A DNA stretch of 50,231 nt, from positions 1 through 50,231 of the forward strand of contig CALWCH010000012.1 of NCBI GenBank assembly GCA_944376335.1, in the 5' to 3' direction. Shown in pieces: positions 23,336-32,663 of the stretch. Every line of letters begins with the position of its first letter. Position 1 is the stretch's first letter. The notes beneath the pieces are model-generated. The model saw nothing but the letters and a program-made list of their open reading frames with translations. It made no database searches and was not told where the DNA came from. A program made the position numbers and the translations under genes. The DNA is from an uncultured Clostridia bacterium (lineage in GTDB: Bacteria > Bacillota > Clostridia > Christensenellales > Borkfalkiaceae).

Positions 23336-25822
23336 TTATTCTTCGTCCCCAACAACGCCGAAGATGGTATCGTACTCGCCCGTTTCGGGATCGGCGTAGT
23401 CCTTGATGTTGACGCCCATGAGCGCGTAGACGGACTCCATCGCATTGACTTCTTCCTTCGTGGGAATGTAGCCGATGGCCTCGGCCGCAGCCGTCTCGCC
23501 ATCCACGGTGAAGGAAACGCCCGAAGCGTCCGTGCTGTACACCTTCACATCGCCGTCGTTTGCAAGCCTCTGCACGCAGTAGACGAGGTCATACCCGCCG
23601 AGCGCGGTGCCCAAGGTATAGCTCTGCGCCGCTTTGCCGCCCGTGATGATGTCGACGTCAACATCGACGGTGTTGTTTTTGGCCTGACCGAACTTCTGGA
23701 CGCCGCCGAGGCCGCCGACGAATGCCGCCACGCCGTTCTCTGCGACTGCTGAGGTGTCCACGGAGAGCGTGCCCTGCGCGGTGACATTGCCCGTGTAGGC
23801 CGTGCTGCCTCCTGCGCCGCCTGCATACAAGTTGATGACTGCCCCCTCGGGAATATCCGCTGCCGCGCGCACATCGGAGACGGTGACTTCGATGTCGGCA
23901 TCCGAAGTGGTGTAGTTGAGGTTTTCGTAGTTCTCGCCCGCAAGGCCGCCCACAAAGATGTTGACGGGAGCCGCATAGGCAAATTCTTTGCTGTAGACGA
24001 ACTCTGCCTTGATGCTGCCCGTAAAGGAGCTTTCAAGCAGGTTGCCGCCCCAATGCCCTGCGATCATGCCGGCAACGGCGACGTAGTCGATGTCGGTGAG
24101 GGTGACGTCGATCACGGCGTCGGTGACGTGGCAGTTTTCAAACAGGCAAGAGGAGTCCGAGGTGAACGCGACGAGGGCCGACACATAGGCGTGGTGCTCT
24201 TTTGCATAGTCGTCGATGGTGATGCGGGGAGCGGCGAGGGTGACATTTTGGATCGTCCCCTTTGCGACCGCGCCGAACATGGCGACGGTGCCGTTCGCGT
24301 TGCCGATGTCGCCGACGTCCACATCCTCGAAGGGCTTCAACGTCGTGATGGTGAGCCCGCTGATCGTGTGGCCGTTGCCGTCAAAGAGGCCGTCGAAGGC
24401 GTATTTCCACCACGAGCTGTCGATGTATTCATAGACAGTGTAGTACTTGCCGACGGGCGTCCATTCCTTGGTGAGCGTGATGTCGTTGTCGAGGATGTAC
24501 CAGCCGCCGAGGTCCTCGGAGATGGCGCGGAGCTCCTCTTCATTGGTGATGTGCGTGGGCTGTACCCAGCGCGCATAGATGGTCGTGTCCTCCGTGATGG
24601 GGCAGACGTAGTTGTCCTCCTCACTCGGGTACCAGTCGGAGAGGCGCTTGCCGAGGAAGTACTCGGTCTCCGAAGCGCCGTCCTTTAAGACGGGGTTGGG
24701 AGAGGTATCCCAGCCGGCGAAGCGGTAGCCCTCTCTCTCGGGCACGGCGAGCGCAAGTTCCTCCCCTGCGAGCACTTCCCAGTCATACTGGCGGTCGATG
24801 TACTGATACTTCGTGCCGTCGTCGTCCGTGAAGGTCTCGGTCACGAGCTGCACGGTCTCCGCGCCCTCATAGTTCCAGTCAAAGGTGACGGTGAAGTGCT
24901 TCTCGGTGTCCTGCTCCATCCGATTGACGAGCGAGAACGTCACATCTCCCGCCTGCGGGATGGTGAGCGTCACGTCGCAGGAGTAGTTGAGGACGGGGTA
25001 TGCCGAAATGTCGACGGCGACCGTCGTCAGGACGTCGTTCGCTGCCATGTTTGCCTGGTCGTCGGTGACGGTGAGCGTGAGGCTGAAGTCCTCCGCCATC
25101 GTGAACGTGCCGCCCAGCGCGTACATATAGTCCATGCCCGCGGTGTAGATGATGTAGAGCTCCCAGACGTTCTCCGCTTCCGTTGCGCCGTTATAGAGGT
25201 CGATGCGCACCTGCATGCCCATCTCATTCACGGGGCTCTCCAAAATGGTGTTGGGCTCGCCCTGGGTGGGATCGTCGGGCACTTCGGGCATGTCCTCGCC
25301 GCAGGCGTCGCACTTGCCGTCGCCGTCCTCGTCGACGTGGGTGACGCAGGGCGGGTCCTCATTTTCGCCGACGGTGTCCGCCGCGGGATCGAAGGTGAAC
25401 TCGCACGCGCCGCCGCCCACGATGGCGGGGATGGTGAACACGCCGTCCACCGCGGTAAACTCGATGGGCGTATCCTTCTCCGCGTCGCGGATGCAGGTGT
25501 TGTCGTCCATATTGACGGCGGTGAGCGTGAGGGTATCCTCCTCAAGCTCCCAATAGCCGTCCGACCACAGGCTGTACGCCTGTCCGTAGGAGCTCACGGT
25601 GATCTCATACACCTGCCCCGCCTCTCCCCACTCGTTGCCCTCGGGCACGTTCTTGAAGGAGAGGTAGGCGCTGACGTTGGGGTTGACTTCCACCACTTGG
25701 GTGCGGTAGAGTTCCCCTTCCGCCGTCTCGGGCGCTTCCTCGGGTTTGCAGGCCGCCATCGTCGCCGCGCCGACCGTGAGCGCCGTGCAGGCAGCCAGAA
25801 TGCCCAATAATCTTTTCTTCAT
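23336..25822 (-). CDS. Secreted lipoprotein with InlB-like and GLUG-like regions
   Basis: An 828-residue surface protein. The signal peptide (MKKRLLGILAACTALTVGAA) ends in a lipobox TMAAC, so it is predicted to be lipid-anchored on the outer face of the membrane. After a Thr/Glu-rich start come a Ca-loop-like DEDGDGKCDACGED near 170, an InlB/Listeria-Bacteroides-like segment (REGYRFAGWDTSPNP; TTIYARW) near 375-420, and a GLUG/peptidase M26-like beta-helix region (FDGLFDGNGHTISGL near 480 onward). Such proteins bind polymers or host surfaces. The ATG at 25822, behind GCGGAGGG, is preferred over the one 15 bp upstream. Its promoter shares a box with the adjacent glycosidase operon. Confidence 0.8.
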   Translation of the reverse strand: MKKRLLGILAACTALTVGAATMAACKPEEAPETAEGELYRTQVVEVNPNVSAYLSFKNVPEGNEWGEAGQVYEITVSSYGQAYSLWSDGYWELEEDTLTLTAVNMDDNTCIRDAEKDTPIEFTAVDGVFTIPAIVGGGACEFTFDPAADTVGENEDPPCVTHVDEDGDGKCDACGEDMPEVPDDPTQGEPNTILESPVNEMGMQVRIDLYNGATEAENVWELYIIYTAGMDYMYALGGTFTMAEDFSLTLTVTDDQANMAANDVLTTVAVDISAYPVLNYSCDVTLTIPQAGDVTFSLVNRMEQDTEKHFTVTFDWNYEGAETVQLVTETFTDDDGTKYQYIDRQYDWEVLAGEELALAVPEREGYRFAGWDTSPNPVLKDGASETEYFLGKRLSDWYPSEEDNYVCPITEDTTIYARWVQPTHITNEEELRAISEDLGGWYILDNDITLTKEWTPVGKYYTVYEYIDSSWWKYAFDGLFDGNGHTISGLTITTLKPFEDVDVGDIGNANGTVAMFGAVAKGTIQNVTLAAPRITIDDYAKEHHAYVSALVAFTSDSSCLFENCHVTDAVIDVTLTDIDYVAVAGMIAGHWGGNLLESSFTGSIKAEFVYSKEFAYAAPVNIFVGGLAGENYENLNYTTSDADIEVTVSDVRAAADIPEGAVINLYAGGAGGSTAYTGNVTAQGTLSVDTSAVAENGVAAFVGGLGGVQKFGQAKNNTVDVDVDIITGGKAAQSYTLGTALGGYDLVYCVQRLANDGDVKVYSTDASGVSFTVDGETAAAEAIGYIPTKEEVNAMESVYALMGVNIKDYADPETGEYDTIFGVVGDEE

Positions 25823-25940
25823 CTTTTCCCTCCGCATATGATTATTTGTGAACGGACTTCGTCCGTCGGTTCCCCGTTTGCATTCCGCACGCGCGGAAGC
25901 TTCCGCCCGCCCCTGTTGGAATTTTTCGTTTTATGGGAAA

Positions 25941-25971
25941 ATTATACATGAGCGCCGTGCGGAAGTATTGC
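25941..25971 (-). promoter_or_regulatory. Promoter of the lipoprotein gene with the shared GTATTGC box
   Basis: TATAAT (25941-25946) on the minus strand, with GCAATAC (plus GTATTGC, 25965-25971) 18 bp upstream instead of a standard -35. The same box and distance recur in the glycosidase operon promoter. Confidence 0.6.
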
Positions 25972-26029
25972 AGAGAAGTCCGAAATTTTGTAGATTCGTA
26001 CCAAAACGGCGCGAACTTTTTCTAAAACG

Positions 26030-26063
26030 GCGCCGCGCGGGGCAAAAATGCCCCGCGCGGCGC
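26030..26063 (-). terminator. Terminator of the glycosidase operon
   Basis: Perfect 15-bp GC stem (26030-26044 with 26049-26063), 4-nt loop, then GTTTTAG on the minus strand. It lies 28 bp past the GH39 stop. Confidence 0.85.
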
Positions 26064-26090
26064 TTTATAAACCATCTCGTTCGGAAAATT

Positions 26091-27632
26091 TTACTTGAGA
26101 AATTCCAGCATGACGACGTCGTTGGTGGAAATGTTCAGCGTCATCTTGCCGCCGAACGGGAGCGTCTCGGGGGTGAGACAGGAGCGGCGCTCGATCTCCT
26201 TCGCCGTCTCGGGGGAGATGTAGGCGGGCGCGCCCATCTCCTGCCAGACCTTCTTGGGGTTGCAGTGCGTGTCGTCAATTTTATAGACATTCACGCGCTT
26301 GTATGCGCCTGCAAGCTCCACGGTGACGTCCGTCTTCTCGTGCCTGCTGTAATCGTGCGACTGGTCAAAAAGAAGCACCTGCACCTTCTCGCCGTCCGTA
26401 AAGGCGGCGTATTCGACACCCTCCTTTGCCTTGCCTTGCGTTTCGAGGCGCTCTTTGCAGAGCATGGAGAGAAGTTTGAATGCCCAGAAGTTGGGCTTGG
26501 GGATGCCGTCGATAGAGATGATGCCGAAGGAGCCGTGGAAGGGTTCGCCGATGAGCGCCATCTCCTCAAAGACGTCGCTCATGCACCAGAACATGTAGCC
26601 CGAGAGCTTGTTTTCGAGGTCGAGGCAGGCGCGGACGAGGAATGCCGAAGAGTACTTTTCGTCGTGCACGGGCGCGCCGAACACCGCCATCGAGTTCCAT
26701 TCCGTGATGTATAGGGGCAGCCCCGCCGCCTCCTTCAAAGCCTTCTCGTCGAGCTCTTTTAAAACGCCTCTGTGCCACTTTGCATACACCTGCGGCTTGA
26801 AGAAGAGTTTTTTATAGATTTCGCCGAGCTTGGTGCCCTTTGCCGCCGCCTCTTTGGAGACACCCATCATCTTGAAGGCGTCCGAGAGCGTGAAGGTATT
26901 GCCGAAACCGTCGCCCGGGTAGTGGTGGGTCGTTACGAAGTCGACGGGAGAACCCGACTGCCTGCAGAAGGCGACAAAGTCCCCCACCCAGCGGCAGGCG
27001 CTCGTGGAGGGGCCGCCCACTTTGAGCGCGGGATCGACGGACTTGACTGCCTCCGCCGTCGCCTTGTAGAGCTTGAAATAGTCCTTTTGGCTGCCCTTGA
27101 AAAAGCAACCGAGGTCGGGCTCGTTCCACACTTCAAAGTACCAGCTCTCCACTTCCTCTTTGCCGTAGCGGTCGATGATAAAGCGGATGAAGGCGCGGAT
27201 GAACTCCTGCCACTTTGCAAGCGATTTGGGCATCGTGATATTGTTCCAATAGCGCCTGTGCGGGAAGCCGCGCTTACTTCCGCTTGCAAGGCGGGAGGGC
27301 ATGAAGGAGAGTTCGACAAAGGGCTTTAAGCCCGCCGCGAGGACGTTGTCGTAAACGCGCCCCACCTCGTGGAAGTTGTAGGCGCAGCACTGCTTGGACT
27401 TGGGGAGGCCGCCGAAGTTTGCGTTGTCGCCCAAGGCCTGATAGCAGAGCATGTCGTCATCGAAGATGCCATGGAAGCGGATGTACTTGATGCCGAGCTC
27501 TGCGTGGATGCGCTTGATGTGCTCTGCAACGTCGGTGCGGAGCAGCGTTGCGGCGTGGTCGTTGCCCATGCCGAACTGCCAGGAGAAGTCGGTCGGGATG
27601 CGCTTTGCGTTCAAATCGATTTTGATGTTCAT
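26091..27632 (-). CDS. GH39-family glycosidase (beta-xylosidase-like)
   Basis: A 513-residue cytosolic retaining glycosidase. The acid/base Glu is in WYFEVWNEPDLGCFF near residue 165 and the likely nucleophile in LYITEWNS near 310, as in GH39 beta-xylosidases; a beta-sandwich C-terminal part follows. No signal peptide. Its ATG overlaps the GH43 stop as ATGA (27629-27632). It is last in the operon before the terminator, and probably removes xylose or a related sugar from a glycoside. Confidence 0.8.
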   Translation of the reverse strand: MNIKIDLNAKRIPTDFSWQFGMGNDHAATLLRTDVAEHIKRIHAELGIKYIRFHGIFDDDMLCYQALGDNANFGGLPKSKQCCAYNFHEVGRVYDNVLAAGLKPFVELSFMPSRLASGSKRGFPHRRYWNNITMPKSLAKWQEFIRAFIRFIIDRYGKEEVESWYFEVWNEPDLGCFFKGSQKDYFKLYKATAEAVKSVDPALKVGGPSTSACRWVGDFVAFCRQSGSPVDFVTTHHYPGDGFGNTFTLSDAFKMMGVSKEAAAKGTKLGEIYKKLFFKPQVYAKWHRGVLKELDEKALKEAAGLPLYITEWNSMAVFGAPVHDEKYSSAFLVRACLDLENKLSGYMFWCMSDVFEEMALIGEPFHGSFGIISIDGIPKPNFWAFKLLSMLCKERLETQGKAKEGVEYAAFTDGEKVQVLLFDQSHDYSRHEKTDVTVELAGAYKRVNVYKIDDTHCNPKKVWQEMGAPAYISPETAKEIERRSCLTPETLPFGGKMTLNISTNDVVMLEFLK

Positions 27633-29053
27633 GAGAATGTCAACTCCAATAGCTCAAGGGTTCCCCTTGTAATTTCCAATTCGAGCGCCTTGACGCCCTG
27701 AAATGAGAGCGCAAACTCGGCGGTTGTCCAACGTTCGGAGGCGATCTTCTTCTCGGCGCCCGCGATGCGCAGCGAGCCCTCTCCCCGCGCCGTGACGGAA
27801 AGTTTGACGGGCCTTGTAAAGGAGAAGTACTTATACACGATGTGCGTGCCCTTCTTGGCGCCGAAGATCAAGCGGTCCTTGCCGTCGAAGGTGACGCAGG
27901 GGTACTTTTCCCGCTTGCCGTTGCCGCGCACCGGCTTTAAAGAGGGGTTATACAGCTGACAGCACACCGCGGCGGGATAGCTCCCCTCGGCCTTGAGAGG
28001 GCCTTCGAGCCCCTGCGTGGTGACTTCCGCCATCTCGAAGCTGCCGTCCGCGTTCATCGTGATATACTCCGCGCATGCCTGACGGGAGAAGTCGGTGTTG
28101 TTGGTGCAGCGGTGATAGAAGATGCAGTACTTATCTCCCACCTTCTCCACGCTGCCATGGATGGTGCCCGCGTTGTTCTTGGGGGTTTGATTGCCCTTAT
28201 AGCCCAGATCGGCATTGGAGATGACGACGCCGCGGAAGGTAAAGTCTCTGTCGGGATATTTGCTCGTGGCGTACGCAAGCTCGTTGTTCGAGCCCGAGGA
28301 ATAGATGAGATAGTAGGTATTCCCGAACTTTCTAATGGAGGGCGCTTCGTAGAAGGGGTGAAGATAGAAGCCGCTCCCCTTCTCTGCCGTCGTCTTACTG
28401 GGCAGCACCGCCTTGGGCTCGCCCTTCACGGTGAGCATGTCCTCCTCGAGCTCGACGACGGCGCAGTCCATGATGGAGGGCTTGGTCGCCTTGATCTCTT
28501 TTATGGAGCGGTGGAAGAGCTTGCTCTCGACAAAGGTATAGAGGGGCGAGAGAAGTTTGCTGCGAAAGTCAATTCCCAGCCCCCAGCCGTAGTACAGCCA
28601 AATTTTGCCGTTGTCGTTGAGGACGGTCGGATCGTTGGTGAGGTATTTGAGAACGGGCGTGCCGTCGTGATAGCGGATGTCGCCCAAATACTCAAACGGC
28701 CCTTCGGGGCGGTCGGAGACGGCAGCGGACATCGGCCCGAAGTTTTGCGTATTCGGGCCCATCGCGACGTAGTAGAGATAGTACTTCCCGTCGTTGCCCT
28801 TCACGCAGTCGGGGGCGTAGTAGTCGACGAGCTTATCGCCTTTGCTCCTTTTGTCCTGACTCTTTTTATAGGAAACGCCGTGGTTCTTCCAGTTCGTGAG
28901 GTCGCCTGTGGGCGCGGACCACACCGTGTAGTCGCGCATGCAGAACCTGTCGCCCATCTCTTGGTCGTGGCTGCCGTAGAGATAGACCCGATCGCCGAAG
29001 ACGTGCGGCTCGCCGTCGGGAACGTATTCATCGAGGGGAAATAAGGGGTTCAT
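27629..29053 (-). CDS. GH43-family glycosidase (second copy)
   Basis: A 474-residue five-bladed beta-propeller glycosidase of the arabinofuranosidase/xylosidase group. The N-terminus (YVPDGEPHVFGDRVYLYGSH), DYYAPDCVKGNDGKYYLYY and FYEAPSIRKFGNTYYLIYS carry the likely catalytic Asp, modulating Asp and acid Glu of GH43; a C-terminal beta-sandwich follows. It is a paralogue of the GH43 that begins the operon. The 62-bp gap upstream holds a possible internal promoter. No signal peptide. Confidence 0.8.
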   Translation of the reverse strand: MNPLFPLDEYVPDGEPHVFGDRVYLYGSHDQEMGDRFCMRDYTVWSAPTGDLTNWKNHGVSYKKSQDKRSKGDKLVDYYAPDCVKGNDGKYYLYYVAMGPNTQNFGPMSAAVSDRPEGPFEYLGDIRYHDGTPVLKYLTNDPTVLNDNGKIWLYYGWGLGIDFRSKLLSPLYTFVESKLFHRSIKEIKATKPSIMDCAVVELEEDMLTVKGEPKAVLPSKTTAEKGSGFYLHPFYEAPSIRKFGNTYYLIYSSGSNNELAYATSKYPDRDFTFRGVVISNADLGYKGNQTPKNNAGTIHGSVEKVGDKYCIFYHRCTNNTDFSRQACAEYITMNADGSFEMAEVTTQGLEGPLKAEGSYPAAVCCQLYNPSLKPVRGNGKREKYPCVTFDGKDRLIFGAKKGTHIVYKYFSFTRPVKLSVTARGEGSLRIAGAEKKIASERWTTAEFALSFQGVKALELEITRGTLELLELTFS

Positions 29054-29071
29054 CTTGTACCTTCCAAATGT

Positions 29072-29100
29072 ATTTTAATAGAAACGTGCGGAAAAATCAA
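29072..29100 (-). promoter_or_regulatory. Possible internal promoter before the second GH43 gene
   Basis: Minus strand TTGATT (29095-29100), 17-bp spacer, TAAAAT (29072-29077), in the longest gap of the operon. It could add expression of the GH43-GH39 pair. Confidence 0.5.
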
Positions 29101-29115
29101 GTATTGTTCAAGATT

Positions 29116-30438
29116 TTAAACGTCTTTGATGGCTTCGCCGCCCGAGGCGATGATCTCGCGGTAGTGAAGGGCAGAATTTTTCAAGGTGCGCTTGCCCGTT
29201 TTGTAGTCGACATAGATGAGCCCGAAGCGGGGTTCGTATCCCTCCGCCCACTCGAAGTTGTCCATGAGCGACCAGTGCTGATAGCCGAGGATGGGCACGC
29301 CCTCCCCCATCGCCTTCTTCATATAGGCGAGGAAGTTGTCGAGGACTTCTGCACGCACGCCGTCCTTCACGCTGCCGTCCGCCTCGGGTTTGTCGTCGAG
29401 GGAGACGCCGTTCTCCGAGATGAGGATGGGGAGGCGGTAGCGCTCGTAGAGGAATTTGAGTGTCCAATAGAGCGAGCGCTCGTCGATGACCCAGCCCAAG
29501 GAATTTAAGCGGAGCTTAGACTTGTCGACGCCCTTGTCGCCGCCCCATGCGGAGTAGTTGAATGCCTCGTAGTGGTTGACGCCGATGAAATCGAATTTTA
29601 CCTGCACGCTCTTTGCGAACTTCGCGCCGATGTGATAGACGCCGTAAGCGCGCACGGGCTTGCCTGCAAGGATGGGGTCCATCCACCAGCGGTTGTTCAT
29701 CGTGCCCATGCCCTTATTGAAGGACTTCTCTTTTGCCTCTTCGACGCTTGAAGGGTCCCTTTCGTTCGCGGGAATGAACGCGCCCGCCGCATAGGAAAGG
29801 CCGATCTTGGGCGGCTTTTTCGCCGTCTTGCGGATGAGCTCGACCGTCTCCTTGTTGGTGCGCATGAAAATTTTTGTGAATTTGGGAAGGTTGAGATAGT
29901 GCCTCAAGAAGGGCGCGTGCATCCCCTGCATATAGCCGTTCATGAGGAAACACGAAGGCTCGTTGAAGGTGATCCAATAGGTAACGCGGTCGGAGAGCGC
30001 CTCGACGACGGCGCGGGCGTAGAAGAGGAAATCTTCTGTTATCTTCTTGCTCTCCCAGCCGCCGTAGGCGTTCACCCACACGGGCATATCCCAATGATAG
30101 AGGGTGACGAGGGGCTGGATGCCCGCCTTTAAGAGCTCATCCACAAGGTCGCTGTAAAATTTTAAGCCCTCTTTGTTGATTTTCCCCTTTTCGGGCACGA
30201 TGCGCGGCCAGGAGATGGAGAAGCGGTAGCTCGTAAAGCCGAGCCCCTTCATGAGGGCGACGTCCTCCTTCCAACGGTGATAGAAGTCGCACGCTACATG
30301 GCAATTTTCGCCGTTCTTAATTTTGTCTGCGGGGGCGACGTCCCAAATGCTCGGCGTTCTGCCGCCCTCTAAATAGCCGCCCTCGACCTGCGCGGCAGCC
30401 GTCGCCGCGCCCCACAAAAAGTCCTTGGAAAATTTCAT
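29116..30438 (-). CDS. GH1-family beta-glucosidase
   Basis: A 440-residue retaining beta-glucosidase or 6-phospho-beta-glucosidase-like enzyme. The N-terminus (FLWGAATAAAQVEGGYLEGG) is typical, with the acid/base Glu in TFNEPSCF near residue 165, the nucleophile in ILISENGVSL near 350, and the sugar-binding string FEWAEGYEPRFGLIYVDY near the end. No signal peptide. Its ATG overlaps the upstream GH78 stop (30435-30438). Confidence 0.9.
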   Translation of the reverse strand: MKFSKDFLWGAATAAAQVEGGYLEGGRTPSIWDVAPADKIKNGENCHVACDFYHRWKEDVALMKGLGFTSYRFSISWPRIVPEKGKINKEGLKFYSDLVDELLKAGIQPLVTLYHWDMPVWVNAYGGWESKKITEDFLFYARAVVEALSDRVTYWITFNEPSCFLMNGYMQGMHAPFLRHYLNLPKFTKIFMRTNKETVELIRKTAKKPPKIGLSYAAGAFIPANERDPSSVEEAKEKSFNKGMGTMNNRWWMDPILAGKPVRAYGVYHIGAKFAKSVQVKFDFIGVNHYEAFNYSAWGGDKGVDKSKLRLNSLGWVIDERSLYWTLKFLYERYRLPILISENGVSLDDKPEADGSVKDGVRAEVLDNFLAYMKKAMGEGVPILGYQHWSLMDNFEWAEGYEPRFGLIYVDYKTGKRTLKNSALHYREIIASGGEAIKDV

Positions 30439-32663
30439 AATTCCTCCTCAAAGGTATAGTCTCCGCTTGAAACGGGATGTTCCGTGCCGCTCGGCATCAC
30501 AATAGTTGCCGCGCATGAGGCGGGCACGGTGACGCTCAGGCGGAATTTGCCGCCCTCTTTTTTCCAAGCGACGCAAATGGTGCCGTATGCCGTTTGAAGT
30601 TCCCCCTTTGCCTCGGCGAGCGGGCCGCATACGGGGCGCACCAAAAACGTGCGGTAGCCCGCCTCGATGGTCTCCAATCCCAAAATGCGGCGGTAGAAGA
30701 AGTCGCCCACCGTGCCGTAGGCATAGTGATTGAAGGAGACCATGCCCGCGCCGCCGTGGAAGAAGGAGCCGTCCTCTTCGATCGCATCCCAGCGCTCCCA
30801 GAGCGTCGTTGCGCCGTGCTTTACCATGTGCAGCCAGCCGGGGCACCTTTCGTTTAGAAGCACCTTGAAGGCGAGCTCGGGATAGCCGTTGTCCGCAAGG
30901 GCAAATAAAAGATACGGCGTTCCCGGGAAGCCCGTCATCACCTTATAGTCGTTTTCCTCGACGAGCTCGGCGAGCTGCTTTGCAGCGAGTGCCCGTTCCC
31001 GCTCGGGAAGGATACCGAAGTAGAGCGCGTCGACGTACATGCTCATGAAGTGCGCGTGGCGGAAGCTGCCGTCGGAGCGCAGGTACGCCTTTAAAAACGC
31101 CCTTTGAATGTTTGCGGCGAGCTCCGAAAATGCCTTTTCGTCCTCGGAATAGCCGAGGGTGCGGGCGGCCTCTTTGACGAGGTTGACGCTGTTATAGTAC
31201 CACAGCGTTGCAAGGTGTTTGCCGCGCCTGTTCCAAGTATACCACGTTTTGCCGAAACATGCCCAATCGCCGAACTGATATTTGTTCTTATCCCAAAGAT
31301 ATTGCTTAAGCCCCTTGCCGTGGCGCTCCGCCTCCCGCTTTTCGCTGAGCGCATACGCCTTCATGTGCGGGTAGTGCTCTTTGAGCTTTGCCCTGTCGCC
31401 GTAGGCAAGATAGAGCATCCACGGCACGACGACGGCGGAATCTCCCCACATCATGAGCGGAATGGGCTTTTGGGGGCTCGGGTCGTACATGCCCGTGCTC
31501 GGCGCGGCACTGGGCACCGCCCCGTCCACCTGATGGGAATAGAGGTCGAAGAGCCACTTGTTCATGAACGTAGAGATGTCGTAGTTGAAGCAAGCCGTGC
31601 GCGAGAAGGTGCATGTCTCCCCCGTCCAGCCGAGGCGCTCGTCGCGCTGGGGGCAGTCGGTCGGGATCTCGACGAAGTTACTTTTCAAATTCCAGACGAG
31701 GCAGGACTGCAGGCGGTTGAGCCGTTCGTCGGAGCAGGCAAAGCTGCCGATGTGCCGCATCTCGGAGGAATACACAACACCCTCGACGGAGAGCACTTCG
31801 ATGGGCTTGTCGCCCGAAATTTCCGCATAGCGGAAGCCCATATAGGTGAACGTGGGGAAAAATTCGTTCTCGCCCTCTCTTGCGATGAGGGTGAGCGCTG
31901 CCTTGGCGGTGCGGTAGTTTTCGTTGAAGAGCTTGCCGTCCATCAGAATTTCCGCATGGCGGACGGTGATGCAGGTGCCCTCTTTCGCCCTGACCTTAAG
32001 GCGCACGACGCCCGCAAAGTTCTGTCCGAAATCGTAGATAGTGCCGCGCGCGCCCTGCCGCGAACCGACGGGCACAAGCGCTTCCTGCGCACGCACAAAG
32101 GTGCCGAAGTGGGGAATAAGCTTGGGCGTTTTGCCCGCATAGAGCTGCACGGGGAAATACTGCCGCTCTTTCTTCCGAAGGTCGATGGTCTCGCCGTCGT
32201 AGAAGTCGGCAAAGCGGACGGGGCCGTCCAAGGTCACGCGCCAGCTCTCGTCCGTCGGGATGACGGCGCCGTCGAACGTAAGCCCTGCTAGAAGGGCGCG
32301 GCAGTTTCCGTAGACGTTGAACTGATTGCCGATGCGCCCCAAGTACCAGCCGTTGGCAACGGTGACTTCGAGGACGTTCTCCCCCGCCTTTAAGAGGGGC
32401 AAAACGTCGTACTCCTGCACCTGAATGTGGCTCTTGTAGTTGGTATAGCCGGGGGTAAAGAAGTCTTCCCCCACTTTTTTGCCGTTGAGATAGGCCTCGT
32501 AGATGCCGAGGGCGGTGACGGTGAGTTTTGCCTGCGCGGGCAGACCATCCAAATGAAAGGTCTTTTGATAGGTCTCGGGCGGGAGCGAGCAAGCTTTCTC
32601 GTTCACCCTCCCCGAAGAGATCCACTTCGCCGCGCGCATGCAAATGTTTTCAGAAGATGTCAT
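30435..32663 (-). CDS. GH78-family alpha-L-rhamnosidase (second copy)
   Basis: A 742-residue enzyme predicted to release L-rhamnose from plant glycosides. It has N-terminal carbohydrate-binding beta domains (ALGIYEAYLNGKKVGEDFFT), the alpha/alpha-barrel motif DCPQRDERLGWTGE near 345 with the catalytic Glu region, and LWERWDAIEEDGSF plus FNHYAYGTVGDFFYR later. No signal peptide. It overlaps the preceding GH78 stop by ATGA. The two GH78 proteins are clearly related but diverged, suggesting different linkages or aglycones. Confidence 0.88.
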   Translation of the reverse strand: MTSSENICMRAAKWISSGRVNEKACSLPPETYQKTFHLDGLPAQAKLTVTALGIYEAYLNGKKVGEDFFTPGYTNYKSHIQVQEYDVLPLLKAGENVLEVTVANGWYLGRIGNQFNVYGNCRALLAGLTFDGAVIPTDESWRVTLDGPVRFADFYDGETIDLRKKERQYFPVQLYAGKTPKLIPHFGTFVRAQEALVPVGSRQGARGTIYDFGQNFAGVVRLKVRAKEGTCITVRHAEILMDGKLFNENYRTAKAALTLIAREGENEFFPTFTYMGFRYAEISGDKPIEVLSVEGVVYSSEMRHIGSFACSDERLNRLQSCLVWNLKSNFVEIPTDCPQRDERLGWTGETCTFSRTACFNYDISTFMNKWLFDLYSHQVDGAVPSAAPSTGMYDPSPQKPIPLMMWGDSAVVVPWMLYLAYGDRAKLKEHYPHMKAYALSEKREAERHGKGLKQYLWDKNKYQFGDWACFGKTWYTWNRRGKHLATLWYYNSVNLVKEAARTLGYSEDEKAFSELAANIQRAFLKAYLRSDGSFRHAHFMSMYVDALYFGILPERERALAAKQLAELVEENDYKVMTGFPGTPYLLFALADNGYPELAFKVLLNERCPGWLHMVKHGATTLWERWDAIEEDGSFFHGGAGMVSFNHYAYGTVGDFFYRRILGLETIEAGYRTFLVRPVCGPLAEAKGELQTAYGTICVAWKKEGGKFRLSVTVPASCAATIVMPSGTEHPVSSGDYTFEEEL

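Noticed and set aside
25975-26005. A ninth palindrome promoter at a GTACCAAAAC sequence
   Set aside because: The second half-site is missing and no -10 lies 11 bp away.
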